From positions 2,707,318 to 2,771,317 of the forward strand of contig NZ_CP150886.1 of assembly GCF_038050375.1 (NCBI RefSeq): a stretch of DNA of 64,000 nucleotides, given 5' to 3'. Under the pieces are notes generated by a model that saw only the letters and a program-made list of their open reading frames with translations, was not told the origin of the DNA and did no database searches. This DNA comes from Okeanomitos corallinicola TIOX110 (GTDB lineage: Bacteria; Cyanobacteriota; Cyanobacteriia; Cyanobacteriales; Nostocaceae). This document shows, one piece after another, positions 16,820-26,325 of this stretch. How positions within the stretch are numbered: position 1 is the first letter of the stretch; every line of letters starts with the position of its first letter. A program made the translations under genes and the position numbers.

Positions 16820-17506
16820 CTATTTAGGTACTACGGGCATTGGTGGTTGTTTTTGCTGACGTTGTAAATATTGACTTAATAAGTACGCCATGTCACCACG
16901 ATTCATGGGACTTAATGGGTTAATGTTGCCATTGGGGTCTGTGTTGATGAATCCTTCGGCGATGACTGTGGCGATCGCCTTTCTTGCCCATTGGGGTATA
17001 GAATTTTGATCAGGATATGATTCTAGAATCTCATTGACTGTGGCATCGGGAAACTGAAAGACTCCATAAGCTTGGGCAAAAATTGCGATACCTTCAGCCC
17101 TTGTTACTTTTTGGTTAGGGAAAAACATTTTCCCCCTATAACCTTTCATAATATCTGTTTTTAAGACTGTTTGAATATCTTGATAAGCCCAATGATATTT
17201 AGGGACATCGGGAACATTTACAGCTTTTTCTTGTTTAGCTTCTTGGCGTTGATCTAAATAAAAAGCTTTAACTAAAATTGTTGCTAATTCTGCCCGACTA
17301 ATTAATCTTTCTGGATAAAATTTACCATCGGGTAAATTATTCATTAATTTGGATTCTACAACTTTTTGGATATAATCTAAATCAGAACTATTAATATTTT
17401 CAACAGATGGCTGTTCTGTATTCATTTCTTGGGCAGTAACTGGGCTGTTTGATAAACAGGTTAATAATGTCAATGTACCTAGTAAATATTTTATCGCTAT
17501 TATCAT
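16820..17506 (-). CDS. exported S-layer homology (SLH) domain protein
   Basis: A signal peptide (residues 1-25, ending VTA-QE) is followed by three SLH repeats at about residues 42-82, 98-148 and 166-214. Each has the RAEL/RAEG/RGDM-type signature after an aromatic or proline-rich strand (YPERLISRAELA, FPNQKVTRAEGIA, LSPMNRGDMA). SLH domains bind peptidoglycan-linked polysaccharide, so the protein is probably anchored in the periplasm at the cell wall. No other domain is present, hence the role is structural or unknown. The C-terminus is Gln/Pro-rich. Confidence 0.87.
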   Translation of the reverse strand: MIIAIKYLLGTLTLLTCLSNSPVTAQEMNTEQPSVENINSSDLDYIQKVVESKLMNNLPDGKFYPERLISRAELATILVKAFYLDQRQEAKQEKAVNVPDVPKYHWAYQDIQTVLKTDIMKGYRGKMFFPNQKVTRAEGIAIFAQAYGVFQFPDATVNEILESYPDQNSIPQWARKAIATVIAEGFINTDPNGNINPLSPMNRGDMAYLLSQYLQRQQKQPPMPVVPK

Positions 17507-17615
17507 TTTAAACCTACAGGTTGTTTACACAAGTTTGGATTATGTTCTGTATTAGGAAATTACAGAATATTCATTTTTTCATGAAGACTCTTTTTGCTAG
17601 TTAAAAGTTTCATAT

Positions 17616-19106
17616 TTAAACTTCATTTTGAGGAGCGTCATTGATAGGTAAAATTATATTTTCTGTATACTTAGCAAGTAATTGACGTTCAGATTCCCAA
17701 TTTTGATATAAATTCATATTGTTGGCGAGAAATTCTTTACTAACTCTAGACTCTGAAATAGGCCAGCCAAATACTGACAGAATAGCTCTTTCTACAATCC
17801 AGTTTAGATGCTGAAGCGCAACTGATAATGAATACAGTTGAGATTTATTGAATGTGTCTCCATGAACGAGCTTGTTTCTAATTTCTGTAAGAGATGTTTT
17901 ACCAGTAACATTCCAAATATCTTTTAAATCTAGTTGTAATGAATCACAGAATTGCTTAAAGGCAGTGCTAAAAGAAACACGATTTAACTCAGCAACCTTT
18001 TCATAAATTAATTGTCTTTTTTCTGGCGTTGCTTCTAAATCAGGGTATTTTTTTATCCATTTTTTAATCTCCTTTTCAAATACCTTCCAATCATCTTGAG
18101 ACAGTACAAATTCTAATTCATTTTGTCGGCGAAAGTTTAAAACAAGTGTTTCTAGAACAGAATATAATCTAGTGAAAGAGCTTTCTAATGTAGCTTGCTC
18201 ATTAGCACTGATATAAGAATAAATAGCTTGTCTTATAAGTATTTTTGGCTCAATTACTAAGAAGTTTTCATAAGCTGTTTCTATAAAACCTTTAAATTTA
18301 CTTTTATCAACTATTGTTTCCTCTATACTATTTTCTTGGATATTTGTGGGAAGTGCTAAATTTCTTCTATAAAATTTCGTGAAATATTTTGAACAAACTA
18401 ATTGCCAGCCAAGACAAAGGCAACGTTGCCTTGTTATGAAAGAAACTATTGCCAAAAAATCATCAAGATAATTAAGAATATCCTCTAATTTTTGGCTTTG
18501 TAAGTCTGCTTTACATTCTGCTACAAGTTCAGTAAAAGTTACTATATCATTGCTTTCCTTATTGTCCAGATAGCGATGATGGTTAGTAAAAATAACAGGA
18601 ATAAAATTTGCTAGTAAAAATTCAAATTTATGTATAGTTTCAACTTTTACTTCACCAGTATAACTGCGTTCAATAATTTGAACAGGTGATAAAAGTACAT
18701 TTGGAGTAAGCCAGAAATAAATGCTACTATTTACGTTAGCATTTTCATCATTATATTCATTGTTCAAAAAGTTGGTGATTTGAAAATCTATTGGATCTCC
18801 TATTAAAATATTTTCTTGAAAATCTGAACCAAAGTTACGAATATTTATACCTTTACTATAAACTTTACTTGCGTTTATTTTTCCTGTTATTTCTCCGGCA
18901 GTATTTCTCAATATTCCTTCAATTGAGAACTCAAATAGATGACGTGTCAGCGAAAGATGTTCTTGTGTTATGTAAAAATGAATGTTAATAGGATCAATAA
19001 GTTTTTTAGGCAGGAAAATTTTACAGGGAACATTATCTATTTGAAAATTATCTAACTTTTTTATAGTCATCAGAAGTTGATAATCTGCTTTAGCTTCTTC
19101 GGTCAT
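17616..19106 (-). CDS. hypothetical protein with C-terminal HEPN-like domain
   Basis: The 496-residue protein has no enzyme family I can name. The N-terminal 200 residues look beta-rich. The C-terminal half is helical and contains EIRNKLVHG with R410 and H415, which fits the HEPN ribonuclease motif R-x4-6-H. A beta-rich N-terminus plus HEPN C-terminus recalls ApeA-like and related abortive-infection proteins; that similarity is inferred from layout only. AGGAG lies 6 bases before the ATG. It stands alone between an SLH gene and rpiA, is notably AT-rich, and has no toxin or antitoxin partner next to it. Confidence 0.6.
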   Translation of the reverse strand: MTEEAKADYQLLMTIKKLDNFQIDNVPCKIFLPKKLIDPINIHFYITQEHLSLTRHLFEFSIEGILRNTAGEITGKINASKVYSKGINIRNFGSDFQENILIGDPIDFQITNFLNNEYNDENANVNSSIYFWLTPNVLLSPVQIIERSYTGEVKVETIHKFEFLLANFIPVIFTNHHRYLDNKESNDIVTFTELVAECKADLQSQKLEDILNYLDDFLAIVSFITRQRCLCLGWQLVCSKYFTKFYRRNLALPTNIQENSIEETIVDKSKFKGFIETAYENFLVIEPKILIRQAIYSYISANEQATLESSFTRLYSVLETLVLNFRRQNELEFVLSQDDWKVFEKEIKKWIKKYPDLEATPEKRQLIYEKVAELNRVSFSTAFKQFCDSLQLDLKDIWNVTGKTSLTEIRNKLVHGDTFNKSQLYSLSVALQHLNWIVERAILSVFGWPISESRVSKEFLANNMNLYQNWESERQLLAKYTENIILPINDAPQNEV

Positions 19107-19346
19107 TTACAACTCCTATTTTAAATATGCTCAAATAAATTTATTATATGATATACATTTTTCAGTAAAAACTTCAACCAAAAAGTATAAAATTTTTCTT
19201 AAAGGATATATTTGATATTGTTCAAGACTAAAAAGCTTGGAATATTTGAAAATCCACCGTTAAAGAAAGAAATAAACTTAAACTACAAAATGTATGTAAT
19301 TTGGGTTATGTTCATTGTATGTAAATTTTATGGAGCAGTTTTAGAA

Positions 19347-20057
19347 ATGTCCGTATCAGCAGATCCCGTCAAGTTGATGAAGCAAGAAGTTGGTAAAGCT
19401 GCCGCTGCCTTGGTAAAATCAGGTTCTATTGTTGGCTTAGGTACGGGTTCAACTACAGCTTATACAATACAGTTTTTGGGCGATCGCCTCAAGTCTGGAG
19501 AACTTAAAGATATTGTTGGTGTTCCCACTTCGTTTCAGTCGGAAGTGTTAGCAAAACAATATGGCGTTCCTCTTACTACTTTAGACGCTATTGATCATAT
19601 TGACATTGCTATTGATGGTGCAGATGAAGTTGATCCCCACAAAAACTTAATTAAAGGTGGTGGTGCTGCACACACCCGCGAAAAAGTGGTAGATTACCTA
19701 GCAAATCAATTTATTGTTGTAGTTGATAGTGGTAAGTTGGTAGACAGTTTGGGTTCTAGTTTTGCAGTTCCTGTAGAAGTAATTCCTATGGCTATCACCC
19801 CCGTCATTAATGCTATCAAAAAACTCGGTGGTCAGCCAGAATTACGTATGGGTGTGAAAAAAGCTGGCCCTGTAATCACTGATCAAGGTAACATGGTTTT
19901 GGATGTCACATTTGATCATATTGACGACCCTGTAAATTTAGAAAAAACACTCAACAATCTTCCCGGTGTTTTGGAAAATGGCATCTTTGTCAACTGTGTT
20001 GATTTGGTTTTGATTGGTGAAGTTATTGATGGTAAACCTTCTGTTCGCCAAATGTAG
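19347..20057 (+). CDS. rpiA: ribose-5-phosphate isomerase A
   Basis: RpiA interconverts ribose 5-phosphate and ribulose 5-phosphate in the Calvin and pentose phosphate cycles. From the ATG at 19347 the protein has 236 residues with the phosphate loop GLGTGSTT, the active-site segment [19 protein letters not shown] (Asp, Asp, Lys) and VVDSGKLVD. The open frame extends 45 codons further upstream (to 19212), but that extension is a hydrophobic, AT-rich stretch absent from the family, so the internal ATG is chosen. A weak GGAG lies upstream. It is monocistronic, with a small hairpin after its stop codon. Confidence 0.92.
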   Translation: MSVSADPVKLMKQEVGKAAAALVKSGSIVGLGTGSTTAYTIQFLGDRLKSGELKDIVGVPTSFQSEVLAKQYGVPLTTLDAIDHIDIAIDGADEVDPHKNLIKGGGAAHTREKVVDYLANQFIVVVDSGKLVDSLGSSFAVPVEVIPMAITPVINAIKKLGGQPELRMGVKKAGPVITDQGNMVLDVTFDHIDDPVNLEKTLNNLPGVLENGIFVNCVDLVLIGEVIDGKPSVRQM

Positions 20058-20070
20058 GTAAAATAAAATA

Positions 20071-20089
20071 AGGTGGGTATTTCCCACCT
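20071..20089 (+). terminator. hairpin after rpiA
   Basis: AGGTGGGT-ATT-CCCACCT is a perfect short stem-loop starting 13 bases after the rpiA stop codon. The following bases (ATTAAAAAG) lack a real T-run on the plus strand, so termination efficiency is doubtful. Confidence 0.4.
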
Positions 20090-20148
20090 ATTAAAAAGCT
20101 CAGTCCAAGACACAAATTAAGTAATTAATCATTATCGAAAATTTCATT

Positions 20149-21330
20149 ATGTTATATAAAAGATTTGGACGCACAAATTTACAAATGCCAGTGTTTTCCT
20201 GTGGGGGAATGCGTTATCAATTCAAATGGCAAGATGTTAAACCAGAGGAAATTCCCCAAGACAAACAAGATAATTTAGAAGCTACTATTCGTCGTGCTGT
20301 TGAGTTAGGAATTAATCATATTGAAACTGCACGTGGTTACGGAACTTCGGAAATGCAATTAGGTAGAATTTTACCTCAGTTTGACCGAGAAAAGTTAATA
20401 GTGCAAACTAAGGTTTCTCCTGTTGCAAATGCCAAGGAATTTAGAAAAACCTTTGAAAAATCTTTAGCCTATCTGAAATTAGATTATGTTGATTTATTAG
20501 GTTTACATGGAATTAATAATGATGAAACTTTAAATCATAGTATTCGTGATGGTGGTTGTTTAGAAGTTGCCAAAGAATTACAAGCAGAGGGAAAAGTTAG
20601 ATTTATTGGTTTTTCCACCCACGGTTCAACAGAGATAATTACTGAGGCAATTAATAGCAATCAATTTGATTATGTAAACCTACATTGGTACTATATCAAT
20701 CAATGGAACTGGTCAGCTATAGAAGCCGCCAATAAATTAGATATGGGTGTATTTATTATCAGTCCTGCGAATAAAGGAGGTTTGTTATATCAACCTTCCC
20801 AAAAATTAGTCAACCTATGTCAACCATTGAGTCCGATGGTGTTTAATGATTTATTTTGTTTAAGTCATCCCCAAGTACATACTTTAAGTATTGGTGCTGC
20901 AAAACCCAGTGATTTCGATGAACATTTAAAGACATTAGAATTATTAGATAAAACTGAGGAAATCTTACCCCCTATTATTCAAAAATTAGAAAATGCAGCC
21001 ATAGAAACTTTAGGGGAAGAATGGTTTAAAACCTGGGATATGAACTTACCAAACTGGGAAGAAACCCCAGGAAATATCAACATCAAAGTAGTTTTATGGT
21101 TGTTAAATTTGACCCTAGCCTATGATATGATAGAGTATGGAAAAATGCGGTATAACTTATTAGGTAATGGTAATCATTGGTTTCCTGGAAATAAAGCTGA
21201 TAAATTGAATGAAGTGAATTTACAAAACTGTCTTGTTAACAGTCCCCAAGCTGATAAAATTCCTCAAATGTTAGCTAAAGCTAATGAAATATTAAAGGAT
21301 AAAGAAGTAAAGCGATTATCTCAAAGTTAA
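20149..21330 (+). CDS. aldo/keto reductase family oxidoreductase
   Basis: The N-terminal RFGRTNLQMPVFSCGGMR and the later HIETARGYGTSE, IVQTKV and GLHGINN segments are typical of aldo/keto reductase TIM barrels. The catalytic Tyr, Lys and His are in place, while the usual Asp of the tetrad is replaced by Glu (IETARGYG). About 100 C-terminal residues extend beyond the barrel; relatives often carry ferredoxin-type cysteine clusters there, but none are present here. The substrate is unknown. It ends 11 bases before the pabAB start, suggesting one transcript. Confidence 0.82.
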   Translation: MLYKRFGRTNLQMPVFSCGGMRYQFKWQDVKPEEIPQDKQDNLEATIRRAVELGINHIETARGYGTSEMQLGRILPQFDREKLIVQTKVSPVANAKEFRKTFEKSLAYLKLDYVDLLGLHGINNDETLNHSIRDGGCLEVAKELQAEGKVRFIGFSTHGSTEIITEAINSNQFDYVNLHWYYINQWNWSAIEAANKLDMGVFIISPANKGGLLYQPSQKLVNLCQPLSPMVFNDLFCLSHPQVHTLSIGAAKPSDFDEHLKTLELLDKTEEILPPIIQKLENAAIETLGEEWFKTWDMNLPNWEETPGNINIKVVLWLLNLTLAYDMIEYGKMRYNLLGNGNHWFPGNKADKLNEVNLQNCLVNSPQADKIPQMLAKANEILKDKEVKRLSQS

Positions 21331-21341
21331 ATCGGAAAACA

Positions 21342-23414
21342 GTGAAAACACTAATCATTGATAATTATGATTCTTACACCTTTAACCTATATCAAATAAT
21401 TGCAGAGGTAAATGGAGAAAATCCCATTGTTATCCGTAATGATGAAGTTGACTGGGAAGAATTAACAAAGATTAAATTTGATAATATAGTAATTTCCCCA
21501 GGTCCAGGTAGACCAGAAAATGATCAAGATTTTGGTATTTGTGGTCAAGTATTACAAAATATCCAAATTCCTGTTTTAGGTGTGTGTTTAGGACATCAAG
21601 GATTAGGTTATTTTTATGGGGGAAAAATTATCCATGCACCCGAAATAAAACATGGTAGATTTAGCAAAGTTGAACACAATAATTGTGAATTATTTCATGG
21701 TTTACCATCACCATTTTTAGCTGTTTGTTATAATTCCTTAGTTGTTGCAAATGACATACCTGAATGTTTAGAAAAAACTGCTTGGACTCCTGATAATGTA
21801 ATCATGGGTTTACGTCATCGCAATTTACCTTTTTGGGGTGTACAATTTCATCCTGAGTCAATTTGTACTGAATATGGTAAAGATATTTTTAAAAACTTTA
21901 GAAATATAACTGCTGATTTTTATAATTATCAAATTTTGGAACATAGGAATAATCAAAAAATACTTTCACCAAAGAGACATCAAAAACACAAACAACAAAA
22001 ATATCAAGTTATTAGTAAAAAATTAAATATATATCCTGATGTTGAACAGGTATTTGTACAGCTTTTTGGTGAAGGTGTAAATACTTTTTGGTTAGACAGT
22101 AGTAGATATGAACCGGGTTTATCTCGTTTTTCATTTATGGGAGATAATAGCAGTGTTAATAGTTTATTAGTTGAGTATAAAACCGAAAATCAAGAAATTC
22201 AAATTACCCAAGCTGGTAAAACTACAACTCAGCAAGAAAGTATCTTTGATTATTTACAAAGAGAAATCAATCATAGATATTTTGTAAATGAAGAATTACC
22301 CTTTGATTTTAATTGTGGGTTTGTAGGATATTTTGGTTATGAACTCAAAGCAGAATGTGGTGGTAATTTAGTCCATCATTCTGATTTACCAGATGCTGCA
22401 TTTATCTTAGCAGATAAAATCATCGCTTTTGACCATCAGGAAAAAGTTACTTATTTAGTATGTTTAACTAAAATAGAAGCAACAGAAATAGCAGAAGCGT
22501 GGTTTTTAGAAATAGAGTCAAAACTCCAAACTTTATCACCACTAAAATCAATTATTAAACCTGCAAATCAAAAAAAGGTCAACTTCCATTTACAACAGTC
22601 AACCCAAGATTATCTTGATGATATTCAAACATCATTAAAAGAAATTTACCACGGTGAAACTTATCAAGTTTGTTTAACCAATAAATTATCTACAGATATA
22701 ACCCCCGAACCCTTAGAATTTTATCGGACACTGAGAAAAATTAACCCTGCACCTTATTCAGCTTTTTTAAGGTTTAAGAATTTTACCATTGCTTGTTCTT
22801 CACCGGAAAGATTTTTAAGGATAGATTCCCAAGGTTGGGTAGAAACAAAACCCATAAAAGGAACATTAGCAAGGGGAAAAACAGCTTCAGAAGACGAAAG
22901 TTTAAAAGACAGTTTACGCAACAGTGAAAAAGACCGTTCTGAAAATTTAATGATTGTGGATTTATTACGTAATGATTTAGGGAGAGTTTGTCAAATTGGT
23001 AGTGTTCATGTTCCCAAATTAATGGATGTAGAAACCTATAGTACAGTACATCAATTAGTAACTACAATCAGGGGTTTATTACGTCCAGAAATGACAGTGA
23101 CTGAATGTATAAAAATGGCATTTCCTGGTGGTTCAATGACAGGTGCGCCAAAAATTAGAACCATGGAAATTATAGATAAATTAGAACCAAAAGCTAGAGG
23201 TATTTATTCAGGTGCAATTGGTTTTTTAAGTTGTAATAGTGCAGCAGATTTAAACATTGTTATTCGTACTGCTATTTTAACACCTGGACAGACTTATATC
23301 GGTGTGGGTGGGGGAATTGTCGCGTTATCAAATCCTGAAGATGAGTTATCGGAAATGTTGTTGAAAGCAAAAGCTTTAGTTGATGCTTTAGTAATTAATG
23401 TGAATAATGACTAA
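21342..23414 (+). CDS. pabB: aminodeoxychorismate synthase, PabA-PabB fusion
   Basis: This makes 4-amino-4-deoxychorismate for folate. Residues 1-190 are a class I glutamine amidotransferase with the nucleophile Cys82 (GVCLGHQG), His170 and Glu172 (GVQFHPES). Residues about 225-685 are the chorismate-binding domain. The motif PIKGT (K506 at residue 506) distinguishes it from anthranilate synthase, which has PIAGT; the Lys is the known covalent nucleophile of PabB. It starts with GTG, 11 bases after the aldo/keto reductase, and its stop codon abuts the stop of the convergent NUDIX gene. folP lies 2 kb downstream on the same strand. Confidence 0.92.
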   Translation: MKTLIIDNYDSYTFNLYQIIAEVNGENPIVIRNDEVDWEELTKIKFDNIVISPGPGRPENDQDFGICGQVLQNIQIPVLGVCLGHQGLGYFYGGKIIHAPEIKHGRFSKVEHNNCELFHGLPSPFLAVCYNSLVVANDIPECLEKTAWTPDNVIMGLRHRNLPFWGVQFHPESICTEYGKDIFKNFRNITADFYNYQILEHRNNQKILSPKRHQKHKQQKYQVISKKLNIYPDVEQVFVQLFGEGVNTFWLDSSRYEPGLSRFSFMGDNSSVNSLLVEYKTENQEIQITQAGKTTTQQESIFDYLQREINHRYFVNEELPFDFNCGFVGYFGYELKAECGGNLVHHSDLPDAAFILADKIIAFDHQEKVTYLVCLTKIEATEIAEAWFLEIESKLQTLSPLKSIIKPANQKKVNFHLQQSTQDYLDDIQTSLKEIYHGETYQVCLTNKLSTDITPEPLEFYRTLRKINPAPYSAFLRFKNFTIACSSPERFLRIDSQGWVETKPIKGTLARGKTASEDESLKDSLRNSEKDRSENLMIVDLLRNDLGRVCQIGSVHVPKLMDVETYSTVHQLVTTIRGLLRPEMTVTECIKMAFPGGSMTGAPKIRTMEIIDKLEPKARGIYSGAIGFLSCNSAADLNIVIRTAILTPGQTYIGVGGGIVALSNPEDELSEMLLKAKALVDALVINVNND

Positions 23415-23954
23415 TTATGCCAAAGTTGTTAAACCTTGTAAATAATCCTGTAATTGTCTAGCATGATCATGAGACATTTTTGGTTTTGGTAAAGAACTAG
23501 GTTCAAAGGCCTGAATTTCTAACACTTCCAAATCATCTCCTACTGTCATTTCCCCTTCTACTTCCGCTTCCACTACAACACAAATAGAATGAATTCTAGG
23601 GTCTCGATCTGGTGCAGAATAAACTCCCACCAAACGACGAATTTTTAATAGTTCTAAACCAGTTTCTTCCATTAATTCTCGCCGGACTGCACTAGGAATA
23701 TCTTCTCCCCAGTCCACCATCCCACCGGGTAAAGACCAACAACCATCATCACTGCGTCGGACTAAAACAATGCGTCCATCAGGTAAAACCGGAATCACAC
23801 TTGTACCAGTAATAGGATGGCGAAAAATAATACCCAATACTGTTTGTCCAAGGTGCCATAAACTGCGTGGATATTTAATCAAGGGAGTAAAAAAAGTAAT
23901 AATATTCAAGTTCCAAATCTTGGTTTTGTGTTGTTTTTTATAATTAATTGACAC
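23415..23954 (-). CDS. NUDIX hydrolase
   Basis: A perfect Nudix box runs from G78 to L100 (G-x5-E84-x7-R92-E93-x2-E96-E97-x-G99), coordinating Mg2+ for cleavage of nucleoside diphosphates linked to another moiety. The preceding strands (VIPVLPDGRIVLVRRS) and LPGGMVDWGE are typical. The substrate is not inferable. The N-terminal 40 residues are a hydrophobic or basic extension; the GTG start at 23954 is uncertain and the domain proper begins near residue 48. It converges on pabAB with no spacer at all between the two stop codons. Confidence 0.85.
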   Translation of the reverse strand: MSINYKKQHKTKIWNLNIITFFTPLIKYPRSLWHLGQTVLGIIFRHPITGTSVIPVLPDGRIVLVRRSDDGCWSLPGGMVDWGEDIPSAVRRELMEETGLELLKIRRLVGVYSAPDRDPRIHSICVVVEAEVEGEMTVGDDLEVLEIQAFEPSSLPKPKMSHDHARQLQDYLQGLTTLA

Positions 23955-24622
23955 CGAATAGAAATGTAACTGACAAAATATTAATTTAGTTTTGTTTTAT
24001 ACAATTCTATAAAGTGCATTAGGTTAAATTCTCAGTACAAATATGAGAATTAACCAATTCTAACATCTGCTTTTATTAACTGCACATAATTTACACTCAA
24101 AAGATTCAGAAGTTGATTTTTATTTTAATCAAATTTTAATCAAAAACTACATTCATTACTTTTGAAAGATCCTGTGCAATTAGTTAAATTAAGTATTTGA
24201 TCAATTTTTTACTAAAACTATATATATTTAACTTCCTAGAATAACTATAAAAATCCGGGTAGTTTGTTTCTTAAATTACAGCTATAGACAAAACGAAAAA
24301 CACAAAGATTCAATCATATATCAGGTTTAGCAAGATTCATTTAAAAATCAAATAAGATAAATGTATTAATATTTACTTGTTTGTAAAAGTAACTTCCAGT
24401 CCAAGCCACACGCCAGTCATAAATTTTCGGGAATTTGCTCGCATAATCAGAAATTAGATCAAATAGTAAATAGTATTAATAAGCTTTTATAATTCTACAT
24501 AAAAGTTATTACTTGTAAGTCAAAATAAAAACTCTTTCCCCTCCTGATAGAGAAGGTGTGTCCAAAAAAGTAGTACAGTGAAAGATGGATCTAGTAGCGT
24601 TAGCATCTTGACAAAATAACCT
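23955..24622. other. long AT-rich spacer between NUDIX gene and tpiA
   Basis: About 670 bases upstream of two divergent genes. No open frame above background, no tRNA-like sequence and no strong hairpin were found. It presumably carries both promoters. Confidence 0.4.
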
Positions 24623-25348
24623 GTGCGAAAAATTGTTATTGCCGGTAACTGGAAAATGTTCAAAACCCAGGCAGAATCCTCAGAATTTTTAAATGGATTT
24701 TTGCCTCATCTGGAGGATACACCCTCAGCCAGAGAAGTTGTGTTGTGTCCTCCCTTCACTGATTTAAGCCTATTGTCCAAATCATTACACGGTAGTCGTG
24801 TGAATTTGGGTGCGCAAAATGTCCATTGGGAAGAAAACGGAGCATACACTGGTGAAATTGCTGCTCCCATGCTCACGGAATTGGGTGTGCGCTATGTCAT
24901 TGTTGGTCATAGTGAAAGAAGACAATATTTTGGCGAAACAGACGCAACAGTAAATTTGCGCCTCAAAGCTGCTCAAAAATATGGACTGACACCTATTCTC
25001 TGTGTTGGTGAAACCAAACAACAACGGGATGAAAAGAAAACCGAAAAATTGATTAGTAACCAGTTAGAAAAAGGCTTAGTTGATGTAGATCAAACTAACC
25101 TAGTTATAGCCTATGAACCAATTTGGGCTATTGGTACTGGTGAAACCTGCGAAGCTAAAGAAGCAAATCGGGTAATTGGTTTAATTCGCTCTCAATTGAC
25201 GAATCCTAATGTAACTATTCAATATGGCGGTTCAGTAAAACCGAATAATATTGATGAAATTATGGCTCAACCAGAAATTGACGGCGCTCTTGTCGGAGGT
25301 GCAAGTCTAGAAGCTGATAGTTTTGCCAAGATTGTTAATTATCAATAA
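24623..25348 (+). CDS. tpiA: triosephosphate isomerase
   Basis: TpiA interconverts glyceraldehyde 3-phosphate and dihydroxyacetone phosphate in glycolysis and the Calvin cycle. The 241 residues show GNWKMFK (catalytic Lys11), VIVGHSERR (electrophile His) and [11 protein letters not shown] (catalytic Glu), with the phosphate-gripping GGSVKP and GALVGGASL loops. The start is GTG at 24623, which gives the standard N-terminus [12 protein letters not shown]. No strong ribosome binding site precedes it. STRR arrays separate it from folP. Confidence 0.96.
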   Translation: MRKIVIAGNWKMFKTQAESSEFLNGFLPHLEDTPSAREVVLCPPFTDLSLLSKSLHGSRVNLGAQNVHWEENGAYTGEIAAPMLTELGVRYVIVGHSERRQYFGETDATVNLRLKAAQKYGLTPILCVGETKQQRDEKKTEKLISNQLEKGLVDVDQTNLVIAYEPIWAIGTGETCEAKEANRVIGLIRSQLTNPNVTIQYGGSVKPNNIDEIMAQPEIDGALVGGASLEADSFAKIVNYQ

Positions 25349-25352
25349 CAAA

Positions 25353-25443
25353 GGCAAGAGGCAAGAGGCAAGAGGCAAGAGGCAAGAGAATAAAGTTAAT
25401 TTGTTCAATTTCTTTCATGCCCTATGCCCTATGCCCTATGCCC
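25353..25443. repeat. two STRR heptamer arrays between tpiA and folP
   Basis: Five perfect copies of GGCAAGA occupy 25353-25387. Three copies of ATGCCCT plus a partial fourth occupy 25417-25443. Both are classical heptameric short tandemly repeated repetitive sequences as described in heterocyst-forming cyanobacteria. The folP start codon follows 12 bases after the second array. Confidence 0.9.
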
Positions 25444-25455
25444 ATTCGGTAAATT

Positions 25456-26325
25456 ATGTCAAAACAATTAATTATTCGTGGAAACTGTTTTAATTGGGGA
25501 CAGCGAACATACTTAATGGGGATTTTAAATGTCACCCCTGATAGTTTTAGTGATGGAGGTCAATTTAATAACCCTAATGCTGCCTTAGCTCAAGCACAAG
25601 CAATGGTAGAAGTTGGGGCTGATATTATTGATATTGGTGGTCAATCAACCAGACCAGGTGCAGAACAAATTACCCTGACGGAAGAACTTGATCGGGTATT
25701 GTCAGTTTTACAAATAATCAGACCAAAAATCAATATTCCTATTTCTGTAGATACAACTAGAGCAGATGTAGCTAAAGCTGCCATAGAAGCAGGGGCTGAT
25801 ATAGTTAATGATATTTCTGGGGGTACTTTTGATCAGCAAATGTTATCAACGGTGGGTAAGTTAAATGTACCAATTATGTTGATGCACATCCGGGGAACTC
25901 CCCAAACAATGCAACAATATACAGATTATCAAGACTTGATGGGAGAGATTTATAGTTTCTTATCCCAACAAATTAAAGTCGCAGTTTCTGCTGGCATTTC
26001 CTCAGATAAAATTATTATTGATCCTGGAATTGGCTTTGCTAAAAATTATCACCAAAATTTAGAAATTTTTCGCCAATTACCAGAATTAAAAAAGTTAGAA
26101 TGTCCCATCTTGGTGGGAGCATCTCGCAAAAGTTTTATTGGTAAAATTATCAATCAACCAGAACCTAAAGCCAGAGTTTGGGGAACAGCAGCAGCTTGTT
26201 GTGCTGCAATTTTTAATGGTGCTGATATTCTCAGAGTTCACGATGTTGCCCAAATGAAAGATGTTTCTCTGGTTGCCGATGCTATTTACAGACAGTTTAC
26301 AGATAACTTCCCAATTAATTATTAA
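25456..26325 (+). CDS. folP: dihydropteroate synthase
   Basis: FolP condenses 4-aminobenzoate with dihydropterin pyrophosphate and is the sulfonamide target. The 289-residue TIM barrel opens with the signature MGILNVTPDSFSDGG. It continues with DIGGQSTRPGA, VDTTRADVA and IIDPGIGFAK, all family landmarks around the pterin and pABA sites. It shares the folate pathway with the pabAB fusion 2 kb upstream. Its last 4 bases overlap the end of the convergent stomatin-like gene. Confidence 0.94.
   Translation: MSKQLIIRGNCFNWGQRTYLMGILNVTPDSFSDGGQFNNPNAALAQAQAMVEVGADIIDIGGQSTRPGAEQITLTEELDRVLSVLQIIRPKINIPISVDTTRADVAKAAIEAGADIVNDISGGTFDQQMLSTVGKLNVPIMLMHIRGTPQTMQQYTDYQDLMGEIYSFLSQQIKVAVSAGISSDKIIIDPGIGFAKNYHQNLEIFRQLPELKKLECPILVGASRKSFIGKIINQPEPKARVWGTAAACCAAIFNGADILRVHDVAQMKDVSLVADAIYRQFTDNFPINY

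Noticed and set aside
19212-19346. 45-codon N-terminal extension of rpiA
   Set aside because: Extension begins with TTG, is hydrophobic and absent from RpiA family proteins; internal ATG fits the conserved start.
25353-25443. Heptamer arrays considered as a CRISPR array
   Set aside because: Units are contiguous 7-mers without spacers; they are STRRs, not CRISPR repeats.
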